A DNA stretch of 64,000 nucleotides from Arthrobacter alpinus (GTDB taxonomy: Bacteria; Actinomycetota; Actinomycetes; Actinomycetales; Micrococcaceae), in assembly GCF_001445575.1 (NCBI RefSeq), contig NZ_CP013200.1:1612001-1676000 (forward strand). Direction: 5' to 3'. The notes below the pieces were generated by a model. That model made no database searches, was not told the DNA's origin, and was given only the letters and a program-made list of their open reading frames with translations. Within the stretch, counting starts at the first letter, position 1, and each line of letters starts with the position of its first letter. This document shows, piece after piece, positions 21,226 through 29,067 of the stretch. Both the position numbers and the translations under genes were made by a program.

Positions 21226-22269
21226 ATGCCAGCACGTCAACGAATCGAATACTTCGATGTCCTTCGGGCCATCGCCATTGTGGCGGTTGTGGTCCTCCAT
21301 ACCGCAGCGTCAAGGTGGTACTCGCTGCCGTCGTCGTCGACGTCGTGGCAGGCGCTGAACATCTACGACAGTATCGTTCGTTTTTGTGTGCCCATCTTCT
21401 TCATGATCAGTGGAGCCTTGTTTTTGCGTCCCGAGCAAAACATCACCATTCGTTCCATGATGCGCAAGAGCATTCCCCGGCTGCTGCTGGCTTTTGGGGT
21501 ATGGTCCATTTTCTATGTTGCATGGCGGGGATTCGGGCCGGCCGGCTTCGGAAGCCCCAAGGATGCGGTTGCCCAGTTGGTGCTGGGCTACTACCACCTG
21601 TGGTTCATTTATGCGTTGATTGGGCTGTATCTGGTGACGCCGCTCCTGAGGAAGATTGTTGCCGACCGCGCTATGGCTTGGTATTTTGTGGCGCTGGCTG
21701 CGGTGGTTGCCTCATTCCTGCCCATGCTGGTGGAAGTTCCCGTCCTTGGCCCGGTTGTGGCTGCCGCCCTTGATAAGGCCCAGTTGCACCTTGTTCTTGG
21801 CTACTCCATGTTCTTCGTCCTGGGACACCTCCTGAACACCGTGGCGTTGTCGCGGGCTGCGTTGCGCTGGTGCCTGCTCGGCGGCCTCGCCGGGATTGCC
21901 ATCACGGCCCTTGGCACATTTTGGCTGTCCAGCGTCCAAGGCAAGAACACGGTGTTTTTTTATCAATACCTCACACCGAACGTAGTGATCGTGGCAGTTG
22001 CGGTCTTCTGTGCTGCCAAGTACTGGGGCGAGCGGTACTCGATGTCTGCCAGGTGGCGCAGAGTCATTGGCCCAATTTCTGCGTACTCATTCGGCATCTA
22101 TATGGTGCATCCATTCTTCCAGGAGCTTCTGGCAGGCTATGGAATCAACTCCGCTCTGGTACACCCGGTGTTCTCGGTGCCCATGGTAGCCGTGGCAATA
22201 TTGATCCCCAGCTTCCTGGCCGCAGCTGTTGTCAGGCGCATTCCTAAAGTTGGCGCCTACATAGCGTAG
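21226..22269 (+). CDS. Acyltransferase family 3 protein
   Basis: A membrane acyltransferase of 347 residues, without an SGNH domain. The N-terminus RIEYFDVLRAIAIVAVVVLH carries the conserved R...H pattern; PIFFMISGALF and ISAYSFGIYMVHPFFQELL follow at the expected places. About ten membrane spans are predicted. GAGGAATC precedes ATG 21226. It probably O-acylates a glycan made by this locus. It ends the plus-strand run: a hairpin at 22303-22334 separates it from a minus-strand trio. Confidence 0.87.
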   Translation: MPARQRIEYFDVLRAIAIVAVVVLHTAASRWYSLPSSSTSWQALNIYDSIVRFCVPIFFMISGALFLRPEQNITIRSMMRKSIPRLLLAFGVWSIFYVAWRGFGPAGFGSPKDAVAQLVLGYYHLWFIYALIGLYLVTPLLRKIVADRAMAWYFVALAAVVASFLPMLVEVPVLGPVVAAALDKAQLHLVLGYSMFFVLGHLLNTVALSRAALRWCLLGGLAGIAITALGTFWLSSVQGKNTVFFYQYLTPNVVIVAVAVFCAAKYWGERYSMSARWRRVIGPISAYSFGIYMVHPFFQELLAGYGINSALVHPVFSVPMVAVAILIPSFLAAAVVRRIPKVGAYIA

Positions 22270-22302
22270 TGACACGGCTGGGCGGAACATCAGAGGCAGG
22301 CA

Positions 22303-22334
22303 AAAGGCCCACTCCCTGACAGGAGCGGGCCTTT
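22303..22334. terminator. Bidirectional hairpin between convergent genes
   Basis: AAAGGCCC at 22303-22310 pairs with GGGCCTTT at 22327-22334, with CTCC/GGAG extending the stem. The A-run and T-run on the two sides fit a terminator for both the acyltransferase transcript and the minus-strand DUF2304 transcript. Confidence 0.85.
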
Positions 22335-22356
22335 GGCTCTAGAAGTGAATTCCTGC

Positions 22357-22716
22357 CTAGTGCTGGTCCTTGTCCACGAGCCAGGGCTTCTCAGCTTCCT
22401 CAATGGCAATGCGCCTAGACAGCTTGGTGAGCGAATTTTCAAGGTGCCGGAACCGCTGGTACGTCGTGGCCATGAAGACCAGTACGCTGACCACCAGCGC
22501 GTAGAGGACTAAATCGGTTCCACGCCCAATGCCCAGCAGCTGTGCCAGCCTGGTCAGAATGGTTGGGAAGAATACCGAGAACGCCGCGATGAGGGCAAAG
22601 AGGACAAGCATCATGCGCCGAATGGCCAGATGGCGGGCATTGGAGCCGCCGCGCATGAGCGCCAAGGACACAATGATGACGGCGAGGACGAGGACAATCT
22701 GAACAATGATCTGCAT
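22357..22716 (-). CDS. DUF2304 small membrane protein
   Basis: A 119-residue protein starting at ATG 22716 (MQIIVQIVLVLAVIIVSLAL), with three hydrophobic spans and a charged C-terminal tail. DUF2304 proteins commonly sit next to a GT2 dolichol-phosphate-mannose-synthase-like gene, as here: the GT2 gene ends 4 bases upstream. The likely role is a membrane partner of that glycosyltransferase. A longer in-frame start would overlap the GT2 gene and has no support. Confidence 0.82.
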   Translation of the reverse strand: MQIIVQIVLVLAVIIVSLALMRGGSNARHLAIRRMMLVLFALIAAFSVFFPTILTRLAQLLGIGRGTDLVLYALVVSVLVFMATTYQRFRHLENSLTKLSRRIAIEEAEKPWLVDKDQH

Positions 22717-22720
22717 GGTT

Positions 22721-23386
22721 CTACCTAAAGAATAGATCTGCGACGATGTTGACGGAGTTGAGCAGCGACTGGCCTTTGGCCTTGGAATAGTCGGTGTAAA
22801 TGATCTCCACAGGGTGCTCAACCCAGCGTGGCTTGATCTCAGCCAACTGGTGAATCAACTCGGAGGCGTGTGCCATACGATTTTGCTTAAGGTCGATCCT
22901 TGCTGCTGTGCCGACACCGAAGGCCCGGAGGCCGTTGTGGGCGTCAGTGAGTGCCATGCCCGTTGACCAGCGGGACTGCACGGCCGCCACGCGCAGGACC
23001 AGCCGCTTCATCTTGGACACTTGGGTGCGATCATCCAGGAATCGCGAGCCAAGCACCACCTCGGCCTCGCCGGAGCGAATCCGGGCCACCATGGCCAAGG
23101 CGTCCTCAACGCGATGCTGGCCATCGGCGTCGAAGGTGACGATCTCAGTGGTTGCAGGGTCGCACAGGGCATACTCGATACCGGTCTGCAATGCGGCCCC
23201 CTGACCAAGGTTGACCGGGTGCTGGACCACGAGGGCACCGGCCTCCCGGGCTACGTTCTGGGACCCGTCACTGCTGCCGTCGTCAATGCAGACGACATGG
23301 GGGAAAACCGGTAGGAGGCCACTAATCACGTCGCCGACGACAGTTGCCTCGTTGTACATCGGGATGACAATCCAAGTTCGACTCAC
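22721..23386 (-). CDS. GT2 glycosyltransferase (polyprenyl-phosphate sugar synthase-like)
   Basis: A GT-A glycosyltransferase of 221 residues. The N-terminus is WIVIPMYNEATVVGDVI, followed by VCIDDGSSDGSQNVA, and the metal-binding Asp-x-Asp is in VTFDADGQH. The short length and lack of membrane spans fit dolichol-phosphate-mannose-synthase-like enzymes that load a sugar onto a polyprenyl phosphate. The adjoining DUF2304 gene supports this. The product could serve the GT-C-type protein at 19547-21115 (inference). Confidence 0.88.
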   Translation of the reverse strand: MSRTWIVIPMYNEATVVGDVISGLLPVFPHVVCIDDGSSDGSQNVAREAGALVVQHPVNLGQGAALQTGIEYALCDPATTEIVTFDADGQHRVEDALAMVARIRSGEAEVVLGSRFLDDRTQVSKMKRLVLRVAAVQSRWSTGMALTDAHNGLRAFGVGTAARIDLKQNRMAHASELIHQLAEIKPRWVEHPVEIIYTDYSKAKGQSLLNSVNIVADLFFR

Positions 23387-23449
23387 TGTTTCAGTATCCC
23401 ATGAATAGAGGTGTGGGCAGCATGCTGCTGCGGGGCCGGGTATGTGACA

Positions 23450-24514
23450 TCAGGAACCGAAAGCACTGAGCAGTGCTGCAACCGTGCGCTTTGCAGCGTG
23501 GCCGTCACCGTAGGGGGTTGCGTCGGTGGGTGCGGGTGCGGGGCGTTGAACGGTTGCCGCCAACACCGACAGCTCGGCACTGACGAGCACGTTCCAGCCA
23601 AGGACAACCGTTTCAACCCATTCGGTTTCCGGCCGAATGGTGGTGCACGGCACGCGCAAAAGGAATGCTTCCTTCTGCAATCCACCGGAATCAGTGACCA
23701 CACCGGCGGAGTTCATTGCAGCGTTGATCAGCTGCGGGTACGCGAGGGGTTCACTGAGCACGATGGCTCCCTGGGCCAGATCAATTCCATGCTTTTCAGC
23801 GAGACTGCGCAAACGGGGATGTGCAAGGAGCAGGACCGGCTTGTCCAGGCTGGCCAACTCGGAGATAATTGCCTGCAATCGTTCCGGGGAGTCCGTGTTG
23901 TCTGGCCGGTGGATGGTGCTCACATAGTAGGAACCCTTGCTCAAGCCGGCAGGCAGCGCCGCACCGCTCCCGACCAGTGATTCGCGAACCTTGTAAAGAA
24001 CATCAGTCATGACGTCGCCAACCAACACTGAACGCTTGCCTAGGCCCTCGGTGGCCAAGTGATCCATGGCCACCTGGGTGGGTGCCAGCAGCAGGTCGGC
24101 GCTGTGGTCGGTGAGTACGCGGTTGTGCTCTTCGGGCATGCGGCGGTTGAAGGAGCGCAGCCCTGCCTCAAGGTGGGCCACGGGGACATGAAGTTTGGTT
24201 GCCGCGACGGCGGCAGCCAGCGTTGAATTGGTGTCGCCGTACACGAGAACACAATCCGGGGCCGACGTCTCAATGATTTCTTCCAGACCTGCCAGCATGG
24301 CGCCAGTCTGGGCACCGTGCTTCCCTGAACCGACACCGAGATTGAAGTCAGGTGCCGGGATGCCAAGATCCCTGAAGAAGACATCGCTCATCAGCTCGTC
24401 ATAGTGCTGACCGGTGTGGGCGATCAGGTGATCCGCTGAACCCTTCATGGCTTGGGCAATGGGGGCGAGCTTTACAAACTGAGGACGGGCACCAACAACA
24501 CTAAGGATTCGCAT
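23450..24514 (-). CDS. Non-hydrolysing UDP-N-acetylglucosamine 2-epimerase family (WecB/WbpI)
   Basis: A 354-residue enzyme with the family blocks MRILSVVGARPQFVKLAPI, DCVLVYGDTNSTLAAA, HLEAGLRSFNRRMPEEHNR and VVTDSGGLQKEAFLL. It inverts C2 of UDP-GlcNAc or, as WbpI, of UDP-GlcNAc(3NAc)A. With the wbpA/D/E/B-like genes at 10757-15902 it would complete the pathway to UDP-ManNAc(3NAc)A. If WecB-like, it would supply UDP-ManNAc. The gene is on the opposite strand to the other pathway genes, upstream of the GT2 gene in its own transcription unit. Confidence 0.86.
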   Translation of the reverse strand: MRILSVVGARPQFVKLAPIAQAMKGSADHLIAHTGQHYDELMSDVFFRDLGIPAPDFNLGVGSGKHGAQTGAMLAGLEEIIETSAPDCVLVYGDTNSTLAAAVAATKLHVPVAHLEAGLRSFNRRMPEEHNRVLTDHSADLLLAPTQVAMDHLATEGLGKRSVLVGDVMTDVLYKVRESLVGSGAALPAGLSKGSYYVSTIHRPDNTDSPERLQAIISELASLDKPVLLLAHPRLRSLAEKHGIDLAQGAIVLSEPLAYPQLINAAMNSAGVVTDSGGLQKEAFLLRVPCTTIRPETEWVETVVLGWNVLVSAELSVLAATVQRPAPAPTDATPYGDGHAAKRTVAALLSAFGS

Positions 24515-24735
24515 GGGCCTAAGTTTAGTCGGAAGAGAAGGTGCGAATGCAACGGGAGCGGCCGTTACCTTGGTTGCGGAGGGACGTTAAGGTGGCTGAG
24601 CAACACGTCTGAAGCATTTTCAACTCACTGACCTGGTTGGGCCAGAAAATAGTAGGGTTAGTAGCCTCTGTGTCATAGGGGTGCTCACTACCCGAATCGG
24701 TTCAGTGGATACTGAAAGCTTGCCTCTTTCGAAGA

Positions 24736-27480
24736 ATGAGGTCGAACCACGAAAGTTGTCTTGCTCGAATGAGAACTTCATCTCTGCGTAGGCCTGTCCG
24801 TATCCTTGCCCGGGCTACTATTGCCATGGTCACAGTGATCGGTTTGGCCGGGTTGGGGCTGCCAGGCGCGTTTGCGACGGAAACGCCCGTGCCCAGCACC
24901 CAACAAACCGCCTCGGCTCGGCCGTCGCTGCTTACGACGCCAACAAGCACACCCGAACCCGCAGCCGGGCCCAGCTCCGCAGCACCGGCAGCGGAACCTA
25001 GCTCCGCGGCACCGGTAGTTGAATCTAGCTCTGCGGCACCGATAGTGGAACCTAATAATAGCCCGGCCGCGCTGCCCGCAGTGCCAAAAAACTCCAGGCC
25101 GAAGCCAGGAGAAAACGGTGCATTTATGGGTATGGGAGCTGCCCTCAGGGGCCTTGCCCGACCCTATTCCGCTGCGCAGCCTATGGCCTCAAGCTCGTGG
25201 GTGCCTGGATTCGGCGTGCCGGGCATGGACGTCAGCGGGTACCAGCCCTCCATTGATTGGTCCGCCGAAGCGGCAAAAGGCGCCAAATTTGCCTATGTGA
25301 AGGCAAGCGAAGGCATCGACATTAAGAGTAAGTATTTCAGCAGCCAATACACGGGTTCACGCAATGTGGGTATGGTCAGGGGCGCCTACCACTTTGCCTG
25401 GCCTGGGGTAACCTCGGCGTCTGCTCAAGCAGATTTTTTCGTCAACAACGGGGGACAGTGGTCAGCGGATGGGTGGACACTGCCACCCCTGCTGGATGTG
25501 GAGTACAACCCGTATGGTGAGTTTGGCAATAGTTGCTACAACCTGTCGACTGGCCAAATGGTCTCGTGGATTCGAGCCTTCTCTGATCGAATACTGGCCC
25601 GAACAGGTAGGCTTCCCATGATTTACACCACCAGTGACTGGTGGAAAACATGCACGGGAGACAACGCCTCATTTGGAGCCAACGGCCTTCACATCGCCGC
25701 CTACAATACCTGGGGCCCGGAGCCATTGCCGGCCGGCTGGTCGGGGTACAAAATGTGGCAGTATTCCGATCAGGGCCCCTTCGCCGGAGACTCCAATGTG
25801 TGGAACGGTTCCTTGTCCGCATTGAAGTTATTTGCAACCAAAAGTGACGTTGCTGGCACCACAGGTGCTGTCAGCACCATCGCTGTGGGAGACATCAACG
25901 GCGATGGTCGCAACGATGCCGTGTCAGTCACAGACGGTGGGCAACTGTTGTTCCATGCCGGATCCGGGAATGGAAAGTTCGCCTCCGGGGTGGGTATTGG
26001 TACCGGATGGAATGTCTACACAAAAATCATTGGCTCGCGCGACGTCAACGGTGATGGGCGCAGCGACCTACTGGCACTCAGGGCGGACGGCTCCATGTGG
26101 TTTTACGCCGGCACGGGTGTGGTTGGCAGCGGAAGCAGTGGGCTTGAGGCAGGGAGGGTCATTGGCTCAAGCACATGGGCACAGTACACCAGCGTCGTTG
26201 CCGCTGGTGATGTGAATTCCGATGGGAAGAATGACCTGATCGCCACGAAGCTTGATGGCACACTATGGCTCATTCCAGGTTTAGGGACCGTAAATGGCGC
26301 AGGGGTTGCCTTCGGTACCCCTAGCAGGATTGGTAGTTCCGGCTGGGACAGTTTTATAAAGATTTCCGGTGGTGTCGACCTCAACTCCGACGGGGTTCCC
26401 GACGTTCTGGCCACACGTCTCGATGGTACTCTCTGGTTCTATGCCGGAACTGGCCAACGGGCACCGTCATTGAATGTATATGCCACGGCGGAGAAGATTG
26501 GCACATCGGGCTGGAACCAGTTCCATGACGTTCTCGCCGCGGGAGATCTCAACGGCGACGGCAAGCCTGATGTTGTAGGGGTACGGCCCGACGGCGTCAT
26601 GTATTTTTATGCCGGAACCGGCATGCGGGACCACGGATACAGTGCCGGACAACAAATAGGCGGGTCGGGTTGGAACTCATTCAAGCAGGTGTTGTCAGCC
26701 GGCGACTTGGATTCCGACGGAGTGCCGGATCTCTTGGCCATTGACCACGACGGTTCGCTTTGGCAATATCCGGGGAACCGCTCCGGCGGATACAAGCCAC
26801 GCATTGCCGTGGGTAGCAGCTGGAACGCTTATATGACGGTCATTGGGGCCGGAGACCTGAATGGTGATTCGAAACCAGACCTGCTGGCGATTCGTCCCGA
26901 TGGGACCCTGTGGTTCTACTCAGGCACCGGCCGAGTGTCTGCTAATAGTTCCGGTTACGCCCCTGCGCTTAAAATTGGCACGTACTGGAACTCCTATAAG
27001 GACGTCGTTGCTGTCGGGGACATGAACGGCGACGGCAAGGCGGATCTAATGGCTACCCGCGGGGATGGGTCACTTTGGTTCTACGCCGGGGTTGGTTCCG
27101 TTTCGAGTGCCAGCAACGGGTTCGCTCCGGCCAAAAACTTGGTGGTCCAGAACTGGGGTGCCGCCGACAAACTCATAGGCTCGAAAGATTTTGACAGCGA
27201 CGGGAGGAACGATATCCTCACAGTTGACGGCGCAGGTGCGTTGTGGTTTCGGGCCGGTACTGGAAGTTTTGCATCGGGAACGGGGTTGCGGGGCCCGGCC
27301 AAGATCGGCGGCTCAGGATGGACCGCGTACGACACAGTTCTAGGTGTCGGTGACACCAACCTCGACGGAAAAAACGATTTGGTGGGAATCAACAACAATG
27401 GCAGCCTTTGGTTCTACATGGGAACAGGCATGAAGATTGCCCCGTTCCTCGCAGGAGTCAATCTAGGGGTGCTCCGTTAG
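24736..27480 (+). CDS. Secreted GH25 muramidase with FG-GAP/VCBS-like repeats
   Basis: A 914-residue exported protein. A signal peptide occupies about residues 18-48 (ILARATIAMVTVIGLAGLGL). A Pro/Ala/Ser linker with three SSAAP-type units follows. The GH25 catalytic domain runs from about 160 to 375: D165 in PGMDVSGYQPSIDW, and D254 and E256 in LLDVEYNP are the expected active-site acids. From about 380 to the end are roughly a dozen repeats with calcium-binding-type loops (DINGDGRND, DVNGDGRSD, DLNGDGKPD) and a recurring LWFYAGTG. It should cleave the MurNAc-GlcNAc bond of peptidoglycan, with the repeats binding wall or glycan. Its own promoter region lies at 24515-24735. Confidence 0.9.
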   Translation: MRSNHESCLARMRTSSLRRPVRILARATIAMVTVIGLAGLGLPGAFATETPVPSTQQTASARPSLLTTPTSTPEPAAGPSSAAPAAEPSSAAPVVESSSAAPIVEPNNSPAALPAVPKNSRPKPGENGAFMGMGAALRGLARPYSAAQPMASSSWVPGFGVPGMDVSGYQPSIDWSAEAAKGAKFAYVKASEGIDIKSKYFSSQYTGSRNVGMVRGAYHFAWPGVTSASAQADFFVNNGGQWSADGWTLPPLLDVEYNPYGEFGNSCYNLSTGQMVSWIRAFSDRILARTGRLPMIYTTSDWWKTCTGDNASFGANGLHIAAYNTWGPEPLPAGWSGYKMWQYSDQGPFAGDSNVWNGSLSALKLFATKSDVAGTTGAVSTIAVGDINGDGRNDAVSVTDGGQLLFHAGSGNGKFASGVGIGTGWNVYTKIIGSRDVNGDGRSDLLALRADGSMWFYAGTGVVGSGSSGLEAGRVIGSSTWAQYTSVVAAGDVNSDGKNDLIATKLDGTLWLIPGLGTVNGAGVAFGTPSRIGSSGWDSFIKISGGVDLNSDGVPDVLATRLDGTLWFYAGTGQRAPSLNVYATAEKIGTSGWNQFHDVLAAGDLNGDGKPDVVGVRPDGVMYFYAGTGMRDHGYSAGQQIGGSGWNSFKQVLSAGDLDSDGVPDLLAIDHDGSLWQYPGNRSGGYKPRIAVGSSWNAYMTVIGAGDLNGDSKPDLLAIRPDGTLWFYSGTGRVSANSSGYAPALKIGTYWNSYKDVVAVGDMNGDGKADLMATRGDGSLWFYAGVGSVSSASNGFAPAKNLVVQNWGAADKLIGSKDFDSDGRNDILTVDGAGALWFRAGTGSFASGTGLRGPAKIGGSGWTAYDTVLGVGDTNLDGKNDLVGINNNGSLWFYMGTGMKIAPFLAGVNLGVLR

Positions 27481-27546
27481 CTCCGGGGTGACCATTGATG
27501 CTGCGCAAATTACTGGGGGCCTAGACATACAGATAGGCTGGAGTGC

Positions 27547-28560
27547 ATGAAGGTATTGGTTACCGGCGGCGCCGGATATATAGGTTCACACACAGTTCTC
27601 TGTCTACTGGAAGCCGGTCACAGCGTTGTTGTGCTGGACAATCTGGCAAACTCGTCAGTCGAGTCCCTGCGCAGGGTTGAGGAACTTACGGGCAGGCGTG
27701 CCGAGTTTGTTGAACTCGACTTGTTGGATGCCTCCGGTGTGGATTCGTTGTTTGCAAGTTCGCGTTTCGATTCCGTCATCCACTTTGCCGGGTTGAAGGC
27801 TGTGGGGGAGTCGGTGGCAGAACCTCTAAGGTACTACCAGAACAACGTCGTGGGCACGCTGAACCTGCTGGCTTCCATGGACAAACACGGGGTTCGTACG
27901 CTGGTATTCAGTTCCTCCGCCACTGTCTATGGTGCAAGCGAGGAGGTCCCGCTCATCGAGAAGATGCCACTCGACGCGACGAACCCCTACGGGCGGACTA
28001 AGGAGCAAATCGAGGATATCCTTTCCGACCTGGGTGCCGCCGATTCCGCATGGAGGATTGCACTGCTGCGGTACTTCAACCCCGTGGGTGCCCACCCGTC
28101 CGGACGCATTGGTGAAGACCCCCGCGGCATCCCGAACAATTTGCTGCCGTTCGTGGCCCAGGTTGCGGTGGGGCGCCGGGAGAAGGTCATGGTGTTCGGC
28201 AACGACTACCCGACTCCCGACGGCACCGGCGTGCGCGACTACATCCACGTCATGGACTTGGCTGCCGGGCACTTGGCTGCGCTCGACTACCTGCCACGGC
28301 ATGCAGGTGTTTTCCGCTGGAACTTGGGAACTGGCAACGGATCATCTGTGCTCGAGGTCATTCAGGCCTTCGGTGAAGCGGCGGGCAAGCCCATTCCGTT
28401 CGAGTTCGCTGCCCGCCGTCCCGGCGACGCTGCTGTGAGCTACGCCGACCCGTCGGCTGCTTTGGCAGACCTGGGCTGGTCGGCCCACCGAAACCTGGCG
28501 CAGATGTGTGAAGACCACTGGCGTTGGCAGTTCAACAACCCGCAGGGCTACGAATCGTAA
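27547..28560 (+). CDS. galE: UDP-glucose 4-epimerase
   Basis: An SDR-family epimerase of 337 residues interconverting UDP-glucose and UDP-galactose. NAD binding is GGAGYIGSH at 7-15; the catalytic pair is Y148 and K152 in NPYGRTKEQ; the substrate block [20 protein letters not shown] is present. It would feed UDP-galactopyranose to Glf. The C-terminus ([20 protein letters not shown]) is of interest because a decayed second copy of this end is found at 32453-32550. Confidence 0.95.
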   Translation: MKVLVTGGAGYIGSHTVLCLLEAGHSVVVLDNLANSSVESLRRVEELTGRRAEFVELDLLDASGVDSLFASSRFDSVIHFAGLKAVGESVAEPLRYYQNNVVGTLNLLASMDKHGVRTLVFSSSATVYGASEEVPLIEKMPLDATNPYGRTKEQIEDILSDLGAADSAWRIALLRYFNPVGAHPSGRIGEDPRGIPNNLLPFVAQVAVGRREKVMVFGNDYPTPDGTGVRDYIHVMDLAAGHLAALDYLPRHAGVFRWNLGTGNGSSVLEVIQAFGEAAGKPIPFEFAARRPGDAAVSYADPSAALADLGWSAHRNLAQMCEDHWRWQFNNPQGYES

Positions 28561-28578
28561 CTAGTGACGTCCCGGTTG

Positions 28579-28609
28579 TGGGCCCCCGCGCTGACAACGT
28601 GGGGGCCCA
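28579..28609. terminator. GC-rich hairpin after galE
   Basis: TGGGCCCCC (28579-28587) and GGGGGCCCA (28601-28609) form a perfect 9-bp stem with a 13-base loop, beginning 19 bases after the galE stop. There is no strong T-run, so termination may be partial. Confidence 0.7.
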
Positions 28610-28619
28610 AATTTGTTTG

Positions 28620-29060
28620 GGCACACACCGGGGCCGCTGATACGCGAGCGCGGTTGCCAGCCTGCCAGCATGCTTCACATCGGAAGAGCTTGGCCTGGCA
28701 TTCCTGGTCCACAATGGTGACGGGCAGACTTGCGTATGGCCAGCACAAGAGCCAGGAGGGACCACCGCACATGGGCCATTTGGGCGGCAATCGCGCCTCC
28801 GCCGATGAGCGTGACGGACAAGGGTGCCGAAACACCCAGCCCAACGCTGGGAAAATTTGAAGCCATGCAACAAATTCTGGAAGTCTCCCACGGGCACCTG
28901 CCCCAATATGCAAACTGATTTGCCGCAGGCATGAGCAATACCGGCAATGTGGAAACATGGGCAAGGTAAGCCCTCGGGCGGGCCATGGGGCAGGGGTAAC
29001 GGAGGGTGCATGGCGGCTGGAGGATTCAGCCACCACTACTTTCGCAACGTTTGTGGCTTA
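28620..29060. other. Gene-free stretch, possibly decayed coding DNA
   Basis: No frame here has convincing codon use or start signals. On the minus strand one short frame contains a hydrophobic run (LSVTLIGGGAIAAQMAHVRW) that could be a remnant of a membrane-protein gene, but no family can be named. It lies between galE and the convergent asparagine-synthase-like gene. Confidence 0.35.
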
Positions 29061-29067
29061 GACGTCC

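Noticed and set aside
28564..28860. Plus-strand open frame after galE
   Set aside because: Unusual composition, overlaps the galE terminator hairpin, no ribosome site.
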